From contig CAMKDV010000010.1 of the NCBI GenBank assembly GCA_946411385.1, forward strand, positions 1-64,000: a stretch of DNA of 64,000 bases, written 5' to 3'. The DNA comes from an uncultured Bacteroidales bacterium (lineage in GTDB: Bacteria > Bacteroidota > Bacteroidia > Bacteroidales > Paludibacteraceae). How positions within the stretch are numbered: the first letter of the stretch is position 1; the number at the start of each line of letters is the position of its first letter. A program made the position numbers and the translations under genes. Of the stretch, positions 33,601 to 42,823 are shown one piece after another. The notes beneath the pieces were generated by a model that was not told where the DNA came from, did not search any database, and saw nothing but the letters and a program-made list of their open reading frames with translations.

Positions 33601-36600
33601 AGATGAGTTTGGCAGAATGCAAATCTCTCTCCAGTACTTCCGCCTTGCGAATTCGTGCACACGGAACGCTCATGGTAGGAATGGTATCGATATCCACGTT
33701 GCGGATGTGCAGGTCATTATCCGGACCGCCTGAGCCGTATGTAGCTTCAGCATAGAAGCCAAGACGGATTGACTCGCCGATGAACTCACTCAGGTCGATA
33801 TGATAGCGCTCGCCCGTAGTAGGTATAGACGCATAATCATAATCAGCGTTGCGCTCACCCCAAACGGCTATCGGCTCGAAGGTTTCGCCTCCATCGGTAG
33901 AGATCTCTACGTAGAACGATTGTCCTTCGGCACTCTCAATAGGATTGCCGTTGTTGTAATCAGTAAGCGCGAGGTCGAATGCCAACTCAACGTTTGTACC
34001 AAGATCTACCAGCGCTATTTCAGGCGAAACGAGGCGTGCCTTGTAGTTGGAGTAGATATTGATGTAGGCGTGATTGGTTCCCCAAACATAGCTTTTCTTG
34101 CTGCTGCCTACATACCAGTCTCCGCTATAAACAGATTGTGACTGCCATCCCGTAGGCCTGCTGCTTTCATCCAACGCTTCGTGGAACGGAATACCGAGCG
34201 GTGTGGTTACCGTCATCGGACCAACCCAAGCTGTCAGGTTATTCTCGCCACAGAGCGTACGCACGTAAATGTCGATATCTGATGACATCGGCAAATCGCG
34301 GATATCGAACTTCTTCGTTAAGGTAGTTACCGCATTGGCGCCGGAAGGTGTAAAGCCGCTCTCACCGTATACATACTGCCAAGCAGTGCTTTCGGCGAAC
34401 GGATCGCTGATAACGCAGTGAGCAATATTGCCTTCGAGCTCGACGGTGAAGTTCTCCACACCGAAGCACGGAACATCATATTCCGCCAATTCGAAGTCGG
34501 CTATGTGGATACACGACGAACCGGAGGGTGCAGCGCCCTCGATCAAAGCGATGCGTACTTCACGACCTGCCATCTCCGTTACATTCATATGAATGGACTT
34601 ACCTGCGCCGTTCGGAATGCTGCGATATAGATAATCAACTTTTGTCGTATCGTCTCCCCAGAGGATGCTGTTTGCCTCGCGCCATGTAGCACCATTATCC
34701 AGCGAGTAAGCAATACGGAATGTATGATCCGCCACATTTACAGGAGCATACGAACTGGTACTCGACGTGGTAAGTGCTGCACGCAGGCTGAGCCATATAC
34801 TACTTGATTCATCTTGCGGCATGAGGTTGATCGTAGGCGACACAAGCCAGTTGGCCAAAGTAGAAGATTGCGAACAATAGATATGTGGTTTACCTAATGC
34901 ATAACTCGTCACAGTAGTAGTTTGCCATCCGGAAGTAGACGGTTTGAGCGAATCCGTGCCTTGGAATATAGCATCAGGATCGCCAACATATCGCATCCAA
35001 TTGTCAAACGCACCTGCGAAAGCAGCGGTGTACGGTACACCGGTAGGTGTATCGAAGCTGTACGGACCGAACCATGCCGAAGTATCTTCTGCTGCACAAA
35101 TAGAACGGCCATATACATCATACGTGCTATTGAGCGACAATCCTCCTAAATGTACGGAAGTAGCATTCACTACAAGCATTTGCATATCTACCAGATCAGT
35201 ACCATGCAGGCCGTAAGCTAACTGCCATTGATGTGCCGTATCGTTAGGCAAGATGGTGATGGTAGTAGCAGTATCCGTATCGGCAAACGAAATGCCCGAC
35301 AGGCCAAAACATGATGATCCTGCCAAATCCAGATTCAAATTTGCTGCATTGATAGCCGCTGTCTTGGTGGCAAAACTTACTAAAGCTATGCGTATAGTCT
35401 GACCGTTGAAGCGCGAGAAATCCATGAGATAGGTATCACCGGAACCGATAGGTATATCGGCATATACAAACGCTGCATTAGCGGATGACGAGAACTCCCA
35501 AACATTCTCAGCAGAGAAGGTCTCACCATTGTCAGTAGATACAGCAATATAGAATTTGTTGGTTGTAGCATAATCCGTAGCTGACGGTTTCTCGTTTTTA
35601 TTATATGATTTTGTCAAAGCCAAATCAATACTCAATCGAATACTAGCATTCGGATCCTGCCCCGAAAGATCAATAGCAGGCGAAACAACCCAGAAGGCAT
35701 TTGTACTGTTATTGCCGCAATAAATATGCGGACCACCCAGAATCGAGGCTGTACTGTTTTCCTTCCAACCCGTGTTCGTCGTAAGCAAAGTACGTGAGCC
35801 GGATATGCCATCGGCTACCGGTGATTGGTAACGTGTCCACTTATCAAGGGTAGTGAGCGGATTGATATACGGCAGACCTATCAAGGTCATAAACGATACA
35901 ACATTCGAATAATCCGATATACTGTTCTGACCACAAATCTGGCGCACGCGTACGTAATAAGTTGTACCCCTCTGCAGATGGCTTAGTGAATGTGTAAGCG
36001 TATTTATCAGCGTATCGCATTGGGATACTTTAAAATCGGGATATGTACTATACTCGATGATGCTGATCTTATCCTCCTGCCCCTCCCAGCTTACATCGGC
36101 ACCGTTGAATGATATATTGCTTATAGCGAGCTCCGTAGGTGTAGCACACGGAGCACCAACTTCACGAAGCTGTACGTTGGCTATATGTATTTCGTTCTCA
36201 TTGGCAGTAGCCGTCTTGTAGAATGCTATGCGTACAGCTTGACCGATAAAGTCATCCATCGGCAGCTCGATACGCATGCCGGTAGCCGACACGTCGCTGA
36301 GTTGCATATACGCATCGGGCGTATCCATGAATAGCCAGCTTGTCGTCCAAGTATTGCCGCGATCACCCGATACAAGTACACGGAATTCTTGTCCTTGAGC
36401 AGAAGCAGGCGGATTCGACGAGTTACGTGCGGTGTAAGCCAAGTTGAACATCAACTTAACGCTGGTGCTGCCTTCAGGGATAATCACAGTAGGCGAAACA
36501 TACCACATCTCTTTCAGATTCGATGCATTACGTAGCACACCCAATAAGTGGTTAGCCGGCAAACCGGTGGACTTGTTACTGATGGTCCACGCCTGTGTGG

Positions 36601-39600
36601 TATTCTTCAGCACCGGCAACTTGCCTGCCAACGCTGAGTCGGCATTCCCCTGATAAACCGTCCATTCAGCCGGCAGGTTAGCCCCAGCGAATGACTCGGC
36701 AAACGGGATGGTATGCGGTGTGTTTACGCTCAGAACTGCGCTATTCTCGCAACCTGACTGCGTGAGACGCAAGTAGTAGGTGCGATCGAGCGCAAGATCG
36801 GCAAATGCCACCGAGTCAGCAGACGTCGTATCGGTGAGGAGCACGGTAGCAAAATCAGGCACGTCACTCCACTCGTACACTACCTCTTTCGGTTTGCCGA
36901 TAATACTCCAATGGGCTACGGCACGTGTATCACTGGTGAGGTTGAGTGTGGCATTACGAACGCCCATACATTCCTTCAAGAATTTCTCGAGACGAACAGA
37001 GTCGATAAAGAGGCTGTTGTCGTCGTTGGACGTCAACGATTCGCCATAGAAAGCGACGGCTATCGAATCACCAAGGTAATCACTCAGGTCAACCTCGATA
37101 CGCTGGGCATCCAAGCCGAAATTGTAGGGATGTTTTCCGGATCCGTCGGATGCCCAGAACGTAGCATCGCGCTTACGCCAGGTCTTACCGCCATCGCGCG
37201 AGATGATAACGCCCAGTCGGTCATCATTACCATCGAAGGTAGGCGGTTTACTGCCACCATATTTGGCCAACGCCACCTTCGCTGACAGGCGAACGGATTT
37301 GTCGCCAAGATCCCGCAGATCGAACGCCGGCGTGATGAGCCACTTGTAGGAACTTGTACTCCAAATATTCATGTATGCGGCTACGCCTTCCATTCCGGTG
37401 ATGCCGCTATAGGTAGAAGCCCCTGCGCCTACATTTTGTGGTGTCCATGCACTGGAGTAGGTCGTGATAACCACGGAATCGCCCGTAAATTTCTTGGAAG
37501 CTCCACGGAAGTCCACCTCGTTCATGCTGCTGACTACAGCATCGAAGGTCTCCAAATACGGAACGCCTCGCGCTGTTTGGAACACTGTTGCTGACGACCA
37601 GCGTGAGACATTCTCCTCGTCGCATAGAGCGCGGATGTATGCATAATACTTCGTAGTGGCTTCCAAGCCGGAAACGAAACACGTATTTCCGGCAACGGTA
37701 TCGTAATACATCCATGTATCGCAGATGGCGGGATCGACACGATCGGCGGATACGCCTACCTCATAGCGCGGTGCATTACCGCTCCAGCGCAAACGGACTC
37801 CATTCTGAGCCAACGAATCGGCAGCCAGATCGATTACCATGCGGCAACCATCGATATCCGTGATCATCACATCGTCGATGAGAATATAGTTCATTGAGTC
37901 GGTACCGGCTTCGGAATAGAACATGATATAATGTCCCATATAGCCGTCAAAGTCACCGGTGTAGTTCTCAAAGCTGACAACATACGTTTTCAGTTCGGTA
38001 GAATCCTCGGCATATTGCAGATCAATTTCTGCCTGTTTTCTCCATGTATAGCTGACGTCAGTAGGATCGGTAACGATACCTACAGCCAGACGATGAACAT
38101 TCTTGTCGGAACTGCTGTTCGTTCCGGCGCGGAAGACTACTTGATAATGTGTAATATCCTTCACGTTATCATCCAGATTCAATTCTGGCGTGATGGCATA
38201 GGCGCCATCGGCAGCGGTAGTATCTACGCTGAACTTACCGAGTTGGAGCACACCGCCAAACTTATCAATTCTGGCTCGTCTGGGTAGCGTACCTGTGGTA
38301 TTCTCTACGAGGAAACCTGTAGCCCAGCATCCGATAGCATCGTCACCATCAAAGGTCTCTGTTCCGAAAGCCTCTGGCGTAATAGCCATACACGGCGTAC
38401 GGAAGGTAGTACGTTTCCATTCGGCATCGTTCTGGCAGAGTTGACGCGCCTGTATATGGTATACGGTATTGGGCTCAAGATTGCTGTAACTCTTGGTATT
38501 GCCCTGAATCGTATCATTGGCAAGCAGCGTAGCGAATGCCGCGTTAGTCGACAATTGAACGACAGCAGGCCAAGGATTGATACCTGCCAATTGCCATGTT
38601 ACTGTAGCTGAGTTGACTGACGGCGCATAAGCACTTAAACCTGTCAGACCACCGCATCGGTCATCACCCTCACGCAGGATAACATTATCGATTACGAGAT
38701 TGTCATGATGGTTGGTGGTAGACGTCTCCAGATAGAATGCAAACTTGATGCGCTTGCCTATATACGGCGTAAAATCAAGGCGTATGCGCTCACCGCCATC
38801 CCAAATGAGGCTGTTCAGGTCGCGATTGCCGGTACCCTTGTTATCCCATACAAAGGAGTTCTTGCGCTGCCATGTATTGCCACCATCCTCGCTGACAGCC
38901 ACGATGAATACATCGTTTGCTCCGGCTTCGCCGTAGGTGTACGATGAGGAAGCCGTAGCATAGGTAGCCATACCTAGGTCAAAGACAAGTTCGAGCGGTT
39001 TGTCGGGAGCAGCATCCACATATAGTTCGGGCGAGATGAGCCAGCCGTACTTCGTATTCGTCGTCTGATACAGGCTGCGGTAAGCCACAAAGCCGGACAT
39101 CGGCGAATTGACATAGGCCGCTTCATTCGTTACTTTCCACAATCCGGACGATATGCCCATTTCTGCTCCGGCAAAGACAAGACTGGCCTGCGTACTGCTC
39201 TGCGTCCAACCGGCAGGTATACCACCCGAGAAGCGCTCGGCGATAGGCAATCCGCGCGGTGTACGGAACGTGTAGCGCACGTCATCCAACGGCAGAGTAT
39301 CGTTGCCGCAAATGGTTTGGATAGTGATATAATAAGTCGTTTGCTGATCGAGATCGTTAAATTCAACAGACGGCGTAGTAACCGTAGTATACGTTGCATT
39401 CAGCATATTCTTCTGCGTGGACAGACCTACAATCCAAGCATCCATTCCGCCACCGTTCCATGTCACTTCGGCATATTCGGCATGCGGATTAATCTGTACG
39501 TTACTTGCCTCACGGCAACGACCGAGTTTGCTGACGATAATCTCGTCAATCAAGTTGGTAGAAGCAGCCATACCCGAACCGGCGTTCAGCGAACGGAAAG

Positions 39601-41779
39601 CAATATACTTGCCTGCACCGGTATAATTGTCGAAACTTACCAGGCAACGCTGATACGTCTTGCCTTCGGCTTCAAACTCAGCCATCTGAGTAAACGTACT
39701 CAGGTCGTACGGATCTGTCATCACACCTACAGCCAGTTTGCCGCGTGCCTCAGCATGCGAAGCATAGCGGAAGATCGTCTTCAGCGTATTGATGCTATCG
39801 GTCTCTGGCAGCACGAACCATGAATCGATACCGCACAACTGCGCATGCGAACCGCGATAGTTGGGTTGCGTACTTACGCAGAGCGGATATGTATTGATAG
39901 TAGCATCTACGGCTTGCAGCGGGAAATAGACGCTACTTATACCGCGGAAAGATGCTGCCAAACGGTTTTCTTGCTCCAGGGTATTCAATGAAAGTGTATT
40001 GCCGGACTCAAAGCTCTCGGTATAACTTGCTTCGTCCGTTATTTCCGGCATCTTGCCCGGCACACGGATTGCCTTGGCAAACGACCAAGCTGATGTAGCA
40101 TTTCCCTTGTGGGTACGGGTATAAACGAATACTATCTGATTTGTCAGATCGGTCGACTCAACATTGTAGGAAGCAGCACTGATGTTGTTCTGCTGCACGA
40201 TAGAAGTCCGCACATTGCCGTCGCGAACATATTCCGACGAAACAACGACGTCCCACAATGCAGCTCCGTGCAACGAGGGTTGTACAGTGAAGCCCGTGCT
40301 ATGCACGTTCGTCAGTTTGACTTCGGCAGGAACCGGAGCTTCAGGAACGGACATCTTGAAGTTGTCGATGAACAAGGCATTCGCCTCATCGGCGTTGCTT
40401 GCTAACGCAATAAACTTGTCAGAGCCACTATAGTTATCCAGCGAAACGGTAACATGTTTGAACATATCCGTCACACCTATCTTCACCGTTTGGATTGGAT
40501 GGAAAGTATTGAAGTTCAGCGGGTCAGAGATCGTTCCGACAATGAGTTCAGAAGCATAGTTCTGCACACCCAGCGAGACGAACTTAGCGGCTGTTAGCCA
40601 GAAGCTTACCTGCAATCCCTGTAACGACTCTGCTACAATCTGCGGCGTAACAGCATACACATATTCCGATGCGGGTACAGGTGTAGCGGCTATAGCCAAC
40701 TCGCCCAAGAAATTCAGATAGGCCGTGGAGTCAACTGAATATATTAAACGGTTGGTAAGGGTATTGTTGCGAATAACGAACGGCGTAGCCACTTCATCTT
40801 CAAAGCTATTGCCGCTCATCCATCCGTCAGGCATACCGTAGGCAATGTTTCCTTCGAAGGGAATAGCACTGTTGAAATTCTCCTCATACGGCAGATAAGC
40901 CACTTTCAGCGTACGGAACGAGGTGCTTACCCAGTTGGTAAAGCCCGAATCGTTCTCATCGCAATCCGAACGGACATATACGTAGTAGGTTGTTTCCGGT
41001 TGCAGACCGGTAACAACGGTTGACGGGTCATACACACCCTCCGTCAGATTGGCTACGATGTGCGAGGGGTCGATATTCTGCAGATCCAATGCTTCGTCGG
41101 CCACCATTACTTGGAACTCGTTGTATGCGCCGAACGCATCCCACGACAAAGTTACGTCGTAAGCGTGGATACTGCTGCATATTATATTGCTCACATCCTC
41201 GCATGTAGGCATCGATCGGAACACAACATCGTCCAATACGACACCACGTCCCATACTCTCGCTTATCTCAAACGCTACCTGATAGGTAGAGTTGGTGGAG
41301 ATAAGGTTGATTGTCTGCTCTTGCCATTTGCCGTTACGCGTATACTCGGCATTAGGCAACAGATGCCAGTAATCCGTAGCGCTCGTACGGTAATACACGC
41401 GCAGAGTATCGCTGAACGCTGCACGAGCAGGCTCGGCATGCCAGAACACTAATTGCGGACGAAAGACACCCGTCAGATTGATCTGCGGCGTAACCAAGCG
41501 TGTTATAAAACGCATCTCCTGATTGGTCGTGTTAGCAGCTTTCATACGATGCGTACCACTCACGCATCCTGCGGGATACGTAAGGCTGTCGCCCACTTCA
41601 ATTGCCCACGAATACAATGCCGGCGAACCGCTCTGGGTAACAGGCAGTTGTACATACTCTTGTGTCCACCCCGATGGCAGACCATTCTCAAAATCTACCC
41701 GCAGCACCTCGTTGGTGGAGGCATAAACGCCCGTCAACGCTAAAGCTGCAAGCAGCATACTAAGTAAAAATTTCTTCAT
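30656..41779 (-). CDS. giant T9SS-secreted repeat protein (choice-of-anchor-J/Fn3)
   Basis: 3,707 residues. A signal peptide (1-20) is followed by about 12 tandem modules of ~250-300 residues. Each pairs a jelly-roll domain of the MAM/choice-of-anchor-J type (openings such as GLPSGW, GIPAGW, NLPAEW, SLPAGW) with a fibronectin-III domain (TTYYVYVR, TTYYVRVRQICG). Near the C-terminus are three GCDSI-type repeats (~3380-3580), then a type A T9SS sorting domain (~75 residues: ELAPNPVQVG, YNAIGQEVYT, GIYMVRI, KVLVK). It is expected to be exported by T9SS and attached to the cell surface as an adhesin or matrix protein. Last gene of a five-gene operon and by far the largest. Confidence 0.93.
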   Translation of the reverse strand: MKKFLLSMLLAALALTGVYASTNEVLRVDFENGLPSGWTQEYVQLPVTQSGSPALYSWAIEVGDSLTYPAGCVSGTHRMKAANTTNQEMRFITRLVTPQINLTGVFRPQLVFWHAEPARAAFSDTLRVYYRTSATDYWHLLPNAEYTRNGKWQEQTINLISTNSTYQVAFEISESMGRGVVLDDVVFRSMPTCEDVSNIICSSIHAYDVTLSWDAFGAYNEFQVMVADEALDLQNIDPSHIVANLTEGVYDPSTVVTGLQPETTYYVYVRSDCDENDSGFTNWVSTSFRTLKVAYLPYEENFNSAIPFEGNIAYGMPDGWMSGNSFEDEVATPFVIRNNTLTNRLIYSVDSTAYLNFLGELAIAATPVPASEYVYAVTPQIVAESLQGLQVSFWLTAAKFVSLGVQNYASELIVGTISDPLNFNTFHPIQTVKIGVTDMFKHVTVSLDNYSGSDKFIALASNADEANALFIDNFKMSVPEAPVPAEVKLTNVHSTGFTVQPSLHGAALWDVVVSSEYVRDGNVRTSIVQQNNISAASYNVESTDLTNQIVFVYTRTHKGNATSAWSFAKAIRVPGKMPEITDEASYTESFESGNTLSLNTLEQENRLAASFRGISSVYFPLQAVDATINTYPLCVSTQPNYRGSHAQLCGIDSWFVLPETDSINTLKTIFRYASHAEARGKLAVGVMTDPYDLSTFTQMAEFEAEGKTYQRCLVSFDNYTGAGKYIAFRSLNAGSGMAASTNLIDEIIVSKLGRCREASNVQINPHAEYAEVTWNGGGMDAWIVGLSTQKNMLNATYTTVTTPSVEFNDLDQQTTYYITIQTICGNDTLPLDDVRYTFRTPRGLPIAERFSGGIPAGWTQSSTQASLVFAGAEMGISSGLWKVTNEAAYVNSPMSGFVAYRSLYQTTNTKYGWLISPELYVDAAPDKPLELVFDLGMATYATASSSYTYGEAGANDVFIVAVSEDGGNTWQRKNSFVWDNKGTGNRDLNSLIWDGGERIRLDFTPYIGKRIKFAFYLETSTTNHHDNLVIDNVILREGDDRCGGLTGLSAYAPSVNSATVTWQLAGINPWPAVVQLSTNAAFATLLANDTIQGNTKSYSNLEPNTVYHIQARQLCQNDAEWKRTTFRTPCMAITPEAFGTETFDGDDAIGCWATGFLVENTTGTLPRRARIDKFGGVLQLGKFSVDTTAADGAYAITPELNLDDNVKDITHYQVVFRAGTNSSSDKNVHRLAVGIVTDPTDVSYTWRKQAEIDLQYAEDSTELKTYVVSFENYTGDFDGYMGHYIMFYSEAGTDSMNYILIDDVMITDIDGCRMVIDLAADSLAQNGVRLRWSGNAPRYEVGVSADRVDPAICDTWMYYDTVAGNTCFVSGLEATTKYYAYIRALCDEENVSRWSSATVFQTARGVPYLETFDAVVSSMNEVDFRGASKKFTGDSVVITTYSSAWTPQNVGAGASTYSGITGMEGVAAYMNIWSTSSYKWLITPAFDLRDLGDKSVRLSAKVALAKYGGSKPPTFDGNDDRLGVIISRDGGKTWRKRDATFWASDGSGKHPYNFGLDAQRIEVDLSDYLGDSIAVAFYGESLTSNDDNSLFIDSVRLEKFLKECMGVRNATLNLTSDTRAVAHWSIIGKPKEVVYEWSDVPDFATVLLTDTTSADSVAFADLALDRTYYLRLTQSGCENSAVLSVNTPHTIPFAESFAGANLPAEWTVYQGNADSALAGKLPVLKNTTQAWTISNKSTGLPANHLLGVLRNASNLKEMWYVSPTVIIPEGSTSVKLMFNLAYTARNSSNPPASAQGQEFRVLVSGDRGNTWTTSWLFMDTPDAYMQLSDVSATGMRIELPMDDFIGQAVRIAFYKTATANENEIHIANVQLREVGAPCATPTELAISNISFNGADVSWEGQEDKISIIEYSTYPDFKVSQCDTLINTLTHSLSHLQRGTTYYVRVRQICGQNSISDYSNVVSFMTLIGLPYINPLTTLDKWTRYQSPVADGISGSRTLLTTNTGWKENSTASILGGPHIYCGNNSTNAFWVVSPAIDLSGQDPNASIRLSIDLALTKSYNKNEKPSATDYATTNKFYIAVSTDNGETFSAENVWEFSSSANAAFVYADIPIGSGDTYLMDFSRFNGQTIRIALVSFATKTAAINAANLNLDLAGSSCFGLSGISFADTDTATTITILPNDTAHQWQLAYGLHGTDLVDMQMLVVNATSVHLGGLSLNSTYDVYGRSICAAEDTSAWFGPYSFDTPTGVPYTAAFAGAFDNWMRYVGDPDAIFQGTDSLKPSTSGWQTTTVTSYALGKPHIYCSQSSTLANWLVSPTINLMPQDESSSIWLSLRAALTTSSTSSYAPVNVADHTFRIAYSLDNGATWREANSILWGDDTTKVDYLYRSIPNGAGKSIHMNVTEMAGREVRIALIEGAAPSGSSCIHIADFELAEYDVPCFGVENFTVELEGNIAHCVISDPFAESTAWQYVYGESGFTPSGANAVTTLTKKFDIRDLPMSSDIDIYVRTLCGENNLTAWVGPMTVTTPLGIPFHEALDESSRPTGWQSQSVYSGDWYVGSSKKSYVWGTNHAYINIYSNYKARLVSPEIALVDLGTNVELAFDLALTDYNNGNPIESAEGQSFYVEISTDGGETFEPIAVWGERNADYDYASIPTTGERYHIDLSEFIGESIRLGFYAEATYGSGGPDNDLHIRNVDIDTIPTMSVPCARIRKAEVLERDLHSAKLIFRGSKLEEALSFEYVCLPENSIFNANLAVSTDTNVVVIKGLDSSNGYELFVRAQCSDSTWGGWQGPYLFYTVECSDITGVTPLSVTNTDAVLRLETTNPGAAIAYQAYFCEEGEPLLLREIQTFHSDTVIFTQPISSSSIYHLYARKICEAGDTSVWCGPFAVQTPLGVPYYERLSGYSSLPAGWSCVTYNSSGAWTSSSSWSMSKGSYVWGENHAAINIYSSNNSMIVTPELSTSGVNNTLLLSFDLALTKWNTSTAPTTTAGQSFEVRVSTDGGRSFDPAVAVFGSAPSANYQYADIPTDGNRYTIDLSPYAGQSVRIGFHAIATGQGADNDLHLREVLLDTTVVRCTGISRVQVERVTLNDATIAFEYADGETKGSAVIEVALDKEFTQLLVQDSVIGDPEYVLTGLFPSTTYFVRVANVCGGGLSLWSNTATFTTAYGVRYQEDFEVSKRFNEWTQSISKTNDVFTSGKLTETTSGKWSLKTNNEDVFPTQHITMNIYSTNTGWAITPAIDLSDKVGQGLLLGFDLALCKWSGGGMPDVSAHQSFYVIVSEDGGTTWSSKDIVASWKPNGTGSNYNYYDLGIVPIRYILDMTPYAGKSIKIAFCAEQTESGGDNNIMIDNIDFNTAISVTYTDTICRYEDYDMHDLFYAAGDLELGDNNFRIISENFDKVTSVNIYVKDLPNAEVEATICEGEEFSGYGFDGLVATQSGPYSRYIERAEGCDSILTLNLTVIPKSRTVVEDTLCDGSVYEFKGKSYYHDVILVDTLSSALTGCDSIVTYYITFSGEAVSQSDVYAVICAGQRYRDELFSETETGVYIETTATINGCDSIVTLHLFVADAEGALYDTIKASQLPYIYDGRELIPADADKNDYTFTLESVNEGCEPTLYVHIDRTDAISNIVAENLELAPNPVQVGEALNVLTDLMAGEFTATVYNAIGQEVYTVTEFTTALPGLPASGIYMVRIQSGKNLYEGKVLVK

Positions 41780-41848
41780 ATATGTATAGGTTTGCTTAAC
41801 TTATAAATATAAAGTGGTTATTTCGCTTTATCTGTGACTGTTATGCTA

Positions 41849-42823
41849 TTACCGGAACAAGAACTTATCCGGGTTACACATACAGAACCGTTTCGGCGGC
41901 GTGACGTTGAACAGGCATGTGAAGCGTACACCTACCTGCAAGTTGGACGTCTTGCCTCCTACCTGCCAGTCGGTCGTGACCGGCGAATTCAGGATGATGT
42001 GCGATTGCAGATCCAATTGGTTCTGAGTGAACGGATTAAGATCCGTCTGGGATATATCCACCATCGGCAGACTGTTCTGCATCGAAAGGGGTATACCGTA
42101 TTCTGCATACGCACCTACGCGCATCTCCACGCGTTTGGATTTGGTTTCCAAGGGTATCTTGTAGCCTATCTCCACCATGGGTATGATCTTGAATTGCGGC
42201 ATAGGACAAATGGAACTGTACTCGTAGTGCGACTCGGGATAGTAGCCGTAGTAGGCTGTTTTGTGGATGGTATGGATAAACTCGGTATAAGTGCCGTAGG
42301 TCTCCATCTCCGTCCATGCCTTATGTACGCCCCACATATTGATGCCGAACTTCACGCCGCCCAACAGGTACAGCGCGTCGGTCAGGTAGCCGCCAAAATA
42401 GATGGGGATAGAGATGTGAGCAGCCATCTGCCGGTCGTTGTAGTCGCGGTAGGCATAAGTATACGTGATAGGATCGCCCTCACGGTCCACACGACCATAA
42501 TTGTCTTTCAACGAGTCAATGTGCTGACGCCCCAGATCATAGTCGGCTCCTACGCCCACGCCGAAGAAGAATCCTTTCTGGCGAAGCTCGTAGCCTATGT
42601 GGAACTGTGCGTCTGCACCTATGCGGTTATACACCTTGGGCATGTCCAAGGGCGTACGCATAAGCGTATTCCCCTCACCGCCACCGACGGATACCGTGAT
42701 ATAGTGCTGCACACCCGAACTCTTCTTATACGTTCCTTGTGTTCGGGCAGCTGCCGGCAATACCATCCACGCCAGCAGCATCATTATAGCGCACTTAGTG
42801 CACCAAAATCTTTGTTGTTGCAT
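41849..42823 (-). CDS. outer-membrane beta-barrel protein
   Basis: 324 residues with an N-terminal signal peptide. The body has barrel-type strands (FFFGVGVGADYDL, LYLLGGVKFGINMWG, VEMRVGAYAEYGIPL, LQVGVRFTCLF). Several correspond to strands of the barrel inside the OmpA-like protein at 45989-48094 (YFLAGAKIGYSVVGYWK, VGAFVDYGLPI, VGVKFTALF), so the two are paralogues. The ATG at 42823 overlaps the preceding gene by 29 bp, so they are translationally linked. It may anchor or help export the adhesin encoded upstream. This pairing recalls PorP/SprF-type partners of T9SS adhesins, but homology to them is not shown. Confidence 0.8.
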   Translation of the reverse strand: MQQQRFWCTKCAIMMLLAWMVLPAAARTQGTYKKSSGVQHYITVSVGGGEGNTLMRTPLDMPKVYNRIGADAQFHIGYELRQKGFFFGVGVGADYDLGRQHIDSLKDNYGRVDREGDPITYTYAYRDYNDRQMAAHISIPIYFGGYLTDALYLLGGVKFGINMWGVHKAWTEMETYGTYTEFIHTIHKTAYYGYYPESHYEYSSICPMPQFKIIPMVEIGYKIPLETKSKRVEMRVGAYAEYGIPLSMQNSLPMVDISQTDLNPFTQNQLDLQSHIILNSPVTTDWQVGGKTSNLQVGVRFTCLFNVTPPKRFCMCNPDKFLFR

